64,000 bases of DNA from Mycosarcoma maydis (Eukaryota > Basidiomycota > Ustilaginomycetes > Ustilaginales): positions 124,001 to 188,000 of the forward strand of contig NC_026484.1 of the NCBI RefSeq assembly GCF_000328475.2, read 5' to 3'. The stretch's first letter is position 1. Each line of letters starts with the position of its first letter. The position numbers and the translations under genes were made by a program. Positions 59,721-64,000 of this stretch are shown in pieces. A model generated the notes under the pieces. It was not told where the DNA came from and made no database searches. It saw only the letters and a program-made list of their open reading frames with translations.

Positions 59721-60048
59721 CCGCTTCCCCCCTCCCGTCGCTCGTCCAGCCTTCTTGGCATTCGCCATAATCCTTCGAGTTGCGCGTCCATACCACCACA
59801 CCGACTGTTCTCCATCCCAAATCACATCTACACCCAGCCAAATCAAGTGGTTTGTCCACACAAAAGTCAATTGTGATTTCCCAGGTGTGCATGTAGACAA
59901 GGATGTCTTGGCTACAAAATCAAAGCTGCACGCTGCATTGGGATGGTGTGAGATCCTCCTTCCCCAGCTTAAGCGTTATATTGAGATCGATGAGAGGACA
60001 GACCAAGACGCACGCCACATGAACCTCGCCAATGTGAAGCGATAGGGC
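59721..60048. other. Convergent 3' region of the secreted protein gene and RecQ gene
   Basis: About 330 bases without recognisable content beyond expected 3' untranslated sequence. Confidence 0.5.
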
Positions 60049-63000
60049 TCAACCCGAACGAGGTAGATTGGGCGTTGACGAAGAAGCCAGTGGCATTGGC
60101 CGGATCGCCGGAGTTGCATTCGCGCCGCCGAGGAACCCGCGGTGCAACGTGATCCTCTTGAGCGGCTGTGGCGCTTGTGCCGCTGTCGCCGATACCCTGC
60201 TATCCGCCGTCGAGTTCGACGACGCATGTGCAGCTCGTCCGTTTCCACTCGTCGCTCGACTGGCGTTCCTCGCCGACGCGCCCGAACCCCGACTCCGTGT
60301 GGCGCGTGTGTCAGGATCTTGGTACGTATATTGACCGAGACTCGCAGCAGCCGCCAGAGCACTCTTGCGAGGAGCTGCACGCTCTTTTCGTAAGCCAGCG
60401 GTCGCCGACGATTTCGGCGTGTTTGCTGTTGGCTCTGCTTCTGCATTGCGCGCTAGCGTCGACCGCCGTCCTGTTCCGCCCGTTGCTGCAGTGCGACCAA
60501 CATCAGGCGCGCGCCGTTCGGTTTGCAAGAATCTTTGACAGATCTCGATATAAAGAGACCCGTACTTTTGCACCCAACGAGCGCCGTCAGTGCCTCTCAA
60601 ACAGCTGCTCAGCGCATCGATGCTGCATGCCGCCAAGACCGAAATCTCTTGCAACTTGTCGTCGCGGATCAACCAGCCGCGCGACTGTTTTTCCTGACGA
60701 GCGAGTCGATCATCGAGCTTCTTGAGCTCGCGGTAGCAGCCTTGATTCACGTCCGATGATCGAGGATCGATCTCAAAGTCGTCTGCACTGTCGTCGCTTC
60801 CAGCCGCATTCGAGACCACGCGGCGGCTGCCGTTAGCTGCCTGGTTGTCAGCAGCCAATGGAGCATCGTCGTCCGTGTCAGCATCCAGATCAAAATTGTC
60901 CGTGAACATCTCTTCCGGGATCCAATTGTCGTCGTCAAGGCTACCATCCGTCGTCCCTGCCTGCGGCTCCACTCGTGATGGCGGCGTCAAGCTGACATTT
61001 GAAATGTCGTGCGCGTCCTCGTCGAATTCAGCGAAATCCTCATCTCGAAGCTGCCTCTGCTGCTTTCGAGTGTTCTGTCCTCGACCGTTGTTCAACGATG
61101 ATGATGCCGCCGACACCTTTGCCGCGACTTGCATCTTGATCGCCTTTTGGCCGTTCAATACCTTGTCGGCCGCCGAGCCCACCATCAAGTACGACGTGTT
61201 AAATCCCGCCCGATTCATGACATCTTTCAACTTGAACACGCCTTCCGAGCAAAGATGCTCAAACAGCCGGTGGATTTCGACCTTGGCGATCTCACTACCT
61301 GCGCCGTGCATCTCGAGTTTGTCGTGCCCAGCCTCGCGGATCTTTTTGGTACGATGGCCGTAGAACACTTCGGCACAGTGCGGTAACGTCCATCGGCCTC
61401 CTTTGTCCGCGATCGCTTTGACCAGCTTGATCGCCTTGACAGCGAGTTCGGTAACGTCTTGGATGTAAATCGCACCGGACTGACGGCAGCAGTTATCGCA
61501 CGTGCTGCGACACTGTTCCGAGGTGAACCCGGATTCGCCAAAGTAACGCAGGACCTGGACGCGGCGACATTCGATTTCGTTTTCGCAGAAGCGTTGCATC
61601 TCGCGCAAGGAATCGATGCTACGGTCTATTGCCTCTTGCGACTTTTCCTCGCTGAGCATCATGTTCTCCATCCTGCGCACGTCAGTCCAGGAATAGTACA
61701 GGATGCAGACCGAGTCAAGCCCATCGCGTCCAGCTCGGCCCGTTTCCTGATAGTAGCCCTCCAACGACTTGGGAAGCGAATGGTGGATCACAAAGCGGAC
61801 GTCAGGCTTGTCGATACCCATACCAAACGCAATCGTGGCTACAATCACCTTGTACTCGCCGTTCTTCCATCTTTGCTGCACCTTTGAACGGTCGTCCTTG
61901 CCCAGTTTAGCGTGGTAGTGGTGAGCTGTGATGCCGTGCTTTTTGAGATCGTCGGCGACCGTCTCGCAGGACTCGCGGCTGAAACAGTAAACGATACCAC
62001 ATTCGTCCTTGTGCGAGGTGAGGATGAAACTAGCGATCTCGTCGATCAACTTGCTCTTGGGCTTTTTGCGCACCTGATACTCGAGATTCGGGCGATTGAA
62101 GCTCGACGAGAGCTGCAATACGTTGCGCATCTTAAGACAGGACTTGACATCCTTGATGACACGCGCATTGGCTGTAGCAGTGAGTGCCATGATGGGTACC
62201 TGCGGATACTTGTCTCGCAGCGCACCCAGCTCGGTGTAATGCGGACGAAAGTCGTGTCCCCATTGACTGACGCAATGTGCTTCGTCGACGACGATGCGCG
62301 CCAACCGCTTCTGCGAGTAAAGGAGGTCGAGGAGTTCCATCGCCTGGTTAGATTGGCGAATGAATTCTGGCGTTACATAGAGCAGCCTCAAAGAGCCCAC
62401 GCGATCCCTGGCCGTGTTGAATGCGTCTCGACGGTCGTTCGCGCTCATGTCGCCAGTAAGCTTGACGGCGGGTACGTCCTTCCTGACGAGGTCCAGCACC
62501 TGGTCTTCTATGAGTGAGAGAAGCGGTGAGATGACAATGCTGACGCCCGTGGCTTTATCTGTGTCGATGCAAGCGGGCAGCTGATAGCAGAGCGACTTTC
62601 CGCCACCGGTTGGCATAAGGACGAAGACGTCGCGTCCGCTGAGCGTGCCATTGATCGCCTCTAGCTGATTGCGTCGAAAGCGCTTCAGTTTGAAGAATTT
62701 CTTGAGCACGTAGCCTACTTGGGTGGTCCAAGGATAATGGGGCATGCTGCGCAGCTGATCCTTGGACATAGGCTCTTGCATCGAGGGGCCGCAAAGCTTG
62801 AATTTCTCCTCGACCGGCATGGCCTCAACATCGTCTTCGTCATCATCGCTGAGTTCATATATCTGTGCGTTGACAATAGGTTGATCACGTCTGTCCGCAC
62901 TGAGGCTGCCTTGCAGAAAGCCGTCTTGATCATCGACGTTGACGGCACTTGTTGCCACGGAGGGAGCCTCATCGGCTTGGGTACGGTGCTGAATTGAGTT

Positions 63001-63924
63001 GTCTACAATTTCTGGCAAATCTGTGCTGTTCTCGTTCGCAGAAACGATGTCATCGCTAGCATGTAGAATGTGGCTTGGATCTCGCAGTACGCGGAGAGGA
63101 GCCGTTGAGTTGGATTTAGATGCTGTCGAGGAAGGTGTTTGCTCGCGCGATGTCGTTACAGGTGAGGCAAGAGGCTTCCTCGCAGCTGACACCATGTTGT
63201 CGCCCAAGATCTGAAACGAGCTCGAGGTTGTGCGGACCGCCGAATCAGAATAAGGATTTGCTGGCAAACTTCTGACTGGAGTCGACCTTCTCGAGGTATT
63301 CTCGGCAGTGTGACCAGGCGTAGTTGCCGAGGTAAGCGACGGAGCGGGCACAGCTCCAAATTCTTTCGCACCGAGCGCCCAAGCGATGTGAGCCAGCTTC
63401 TTTTGCATCTCGTGCACACGCTCGAAGGCTTCGTGCTTTTGGTACCAAGCCTCGGGGCCGTGCCATCCCAGCTCTAGTGTTTGCAATTGTGCCAAACGGC
63501 CGCGCAAAATTTGTTCCTTGGCCGCAAAATCGATCCGAAGCTCGTCTTCGCTGTACTTGTCATATTGTGAGTCATACTGAGGAGGCGCGGTCTGAGATGA
63601 GCCAAGCGGTGGATATTTACGAGGTGTCTGCGATATCGAGCCACTCGAGGTAGGCTGTGGCAGACGCGATCCTGATGGCAGGCCGCCGCTGACGTTTGAG
63701 ATGGAAGCGGCCGATGGACCAGACCTCGATCTCTTTTGAGCAGTGGATGCGTCCTGGTCATCGGTAATAGACCGCTTGGGTGACGGTCGATCACGTGCAC
63801 CTACGTGTTTGACATCGTCTAGGTGTGTATGCTCGTCATCGTCGAGATAGATGATCCCAGACCTGCGATCTTCCGCTTTGCACGCGCGATATGGGGTATT
63901 TGGGGTTAGTGCGGATTGCGGCAT
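60049..63924 (-). CDS. SGS1: RecQ-family DNA helicase (Sgs1/BLM type), 5' end possibly beyond window
   Basis: 1291 residues from the ATG at 63924; the frame stays open upstream to the window edge, so a longer N-terminus is possible. The first 400 residues are disordered with acidic stretches. The helicase core has motif I MPTGGGKS (437-444), DEAH (547-550) followed by CVSQWGHDFR, and motif VI QETGRAGRDG. The RecQ zinc module (CENEIECRR...CRSTCDNC) and an RQC winged helix follow (WTLPHCAEVFYGHRTKKI). A helical HRDC-like piece sits near 1105-1165 (SRGWLIRDDKLQEISVLAA), and the tail is basic and Ser/Ala-rich. RecQ enzymes of this type unwind 3'-5', dissolve double Holliday junctions with Top3-Rmi1 and suppress crossovers. 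It is the only RecQ here, so other paralogues cannot be compared. Confidence 0.9.
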   Translation of the reverse strand: MPQSALTPNTPYRACKAEDRRSGIIYLDDDEHTHLDDVKHVGARDRPSPKRSITDDQDASTAQKRSRSGPSAASISNVSGGLPSGSRLPQPTSSGSISQTPRKYPPLGSSQTAPPQYDSQYDKYSEDELRIDFAAKEQILRGRLAQLQTLELGWHGPEAWYQKHEAFERVHEMQKKLAHIAWALGAKEFGAVPAPSLTSATTPGHTAENTSRRSTPVRSLPANPYSDSAVRTTSSSFQILGDNMVSAARKPLASPVTTSREQTPSSTASKSNSTAPLRVLRDPSHILHASDDIVSANENSTDLPEIVDNSIQHRTQADEAPSVATSAVNVDDQDGFLQGSLSADRRDQPIVNAQIYELSDDDEDDVEAMPVEEKFKLCGPSMQEPMSKDQLRSMPHYPWTTQVGYVLKKFFKLKRFRRNQLEAINGTLSGRDVFVLMPTGGGKSLCYQLPACIDTDKATGVSIVISPLLSLIEDQVLDLVRKDVPAVKLTGDMSANDRRDAFNTARDRVGSLRLLYVTPEFIRQSNQAMELLDLLYSQKRLARIVVDEAHCVSQWGHDFRPHYTELGALRDKYPQVPIMALTATANARVIKDVKSCLKMRNVLQLSSSFNRPNLEYQVRKKPKSKLIDEIASFILTSHKDECGIVYCFSRESCETVADDLKKHGITAHHYHAKLGKDDRSKVQQRWKNGEYKVIVATIAFGMGIDKPDVRFVIHHSLPKSLEGYYQETGRAGRDGLDSVCILYYSWTDVRRMENMMLSEEKSQEAIDRSIDSLREMQRFCENEIECRRVQVLRYFGESGFTSEQCRSTCDNCCRQSGAIYIQDVTELAVKAIKLVKAIADKGGRWTLPHCAEVFYGHRTKKIREAGHDKLEMHGAGSEIAKVEIHRLFEHLCSEGVFKLKDVMNRAGFNTSYLMVGSAADKVLNGQKAIKMQVAAKVSAASSSLNNGRGQNTRKQQRQLRDEDFAEFDEDAHDISNVSLTPPSRVEPQAGTTDGSLDDDNWIPEEMFTDNFDLDADTDDDAPLAADNQAANGSRRVVSNAAGSDDSADDFEIDPRSSDVNQGCYRELKKLDDRLARQEKQSRGWLIRDDKLQEISVLAACSIDALSSCLRGTDGARWVQKYGSLYIEICQRFLQTERRAPDVGRTAATGGTGRRSTLARNAEAEPTANTPKSSATAGLRKERAAPRKSALAAAASLGQYTYQDPDTRATRSRGSGASARNASRATSGNGRAAHASSNSTADSRVSATAAQAPQPLKRITLHRGFLGGANATPAIRPMPLASSSTPNLPRSG

Positions 63925-64000
63925 AACTGAAAGAAGGCAATCCTGGGCAATGTGCGTGTCCGACACCTTTGGGGCGAGCTGACACGAGTCGATGTTCTTG

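Noticed and set aside
59595..59900. Minus-strand 101-codon frame
   Set aside because: It is antisense to exon 2 of the secreted cysteine-rich protein and without protein features.

Overview
The window is nuclear DNA from a fungus, most likely a smut-type basidiomycete (Ustilaginomycotina). This is inferred from long, mostly intronless reading frames, short GT-AG introns where introns occur, a C2H2 plus fungal_trans regulator, Pho81, GID and CGFS-glutaredoxin orthologues, and long intergenic stretches carrying a recurring GTGANTC-type heptamer. No tRNA, rRNA, CRISPR array, transposon or virus was recognised. One 100-N assembly gap lies at 5210-5309.

Layout. Positions 1-10381 hold three minus-strand genes: a partial NUP133-type nucleoporin, the GID7/WDR26 E3-ligase subunit and a large C2H2 regulator. 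Positions 12244-16570 hold a convergent pair, the Golgi SNARE GOS1 (+) and the exportin CRM1 (-). Positions 18970-26726 hold a PHO81-like SPX-ankyrin protein (+), a DUF2423/LLPH nucleolar protein (-) and an alpha/beta hydrolase (+). Positions 26987-34687 hold an XPG-family GEN1/YEN1-like nuclease (-), divergent from an intracellular type-B carboxylesterase (+), then a secreted FAS1 protein (+). About 3.1 kb without a recognisable gene precede a Gcn4-like bZIP factor (frame ends 39867) whose start codon is unclear. Mitochondrial GRX5 (+), the spliceosomal GTPase SNU114 (-), a sucrose-type GPH transporter (+) and TSR4 (-) fill 40554-50146. ERV14/cornichon (+, four exons) follows, then a decayed remnant of urea amidolyase (-, 52818 to about 53870), the PP2A B56 subunit RTS1 (+, five exons), a small eight-cysteine secreted protein (+) and a RecQ/Sgs1 helicase (-) whose 5' end may lie beyond the window.

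The genes are mainly housekeeping ones, with no obvious cluster or operon-like logic: ribosome biogenesis (TSR4, LLPH), vesicle traffic (GOS1, ERV14), nuclear transport (CRM1, NUP133), splicing (SNU114), DNA repair (YEN1/GEN1-like, RecQ) and nutrient control (PHO81, Gcn4-like bZIP, GID7, RTS1). Seven genes needed splicing or re-chosen starts to make sense (GOS1, GRX5, TSR4, ERV14, RTS1, the secreted protein, LLPH). I found no convincing undescribed multi-gene system. The most unusual items are the heptamer-periodic intergenic repeats, the urea amidolyase relic, the bZIP leader with upstream reading frames, the possible RTS1 C-terminal isoform switch and the eight-cysteine secreted protein.
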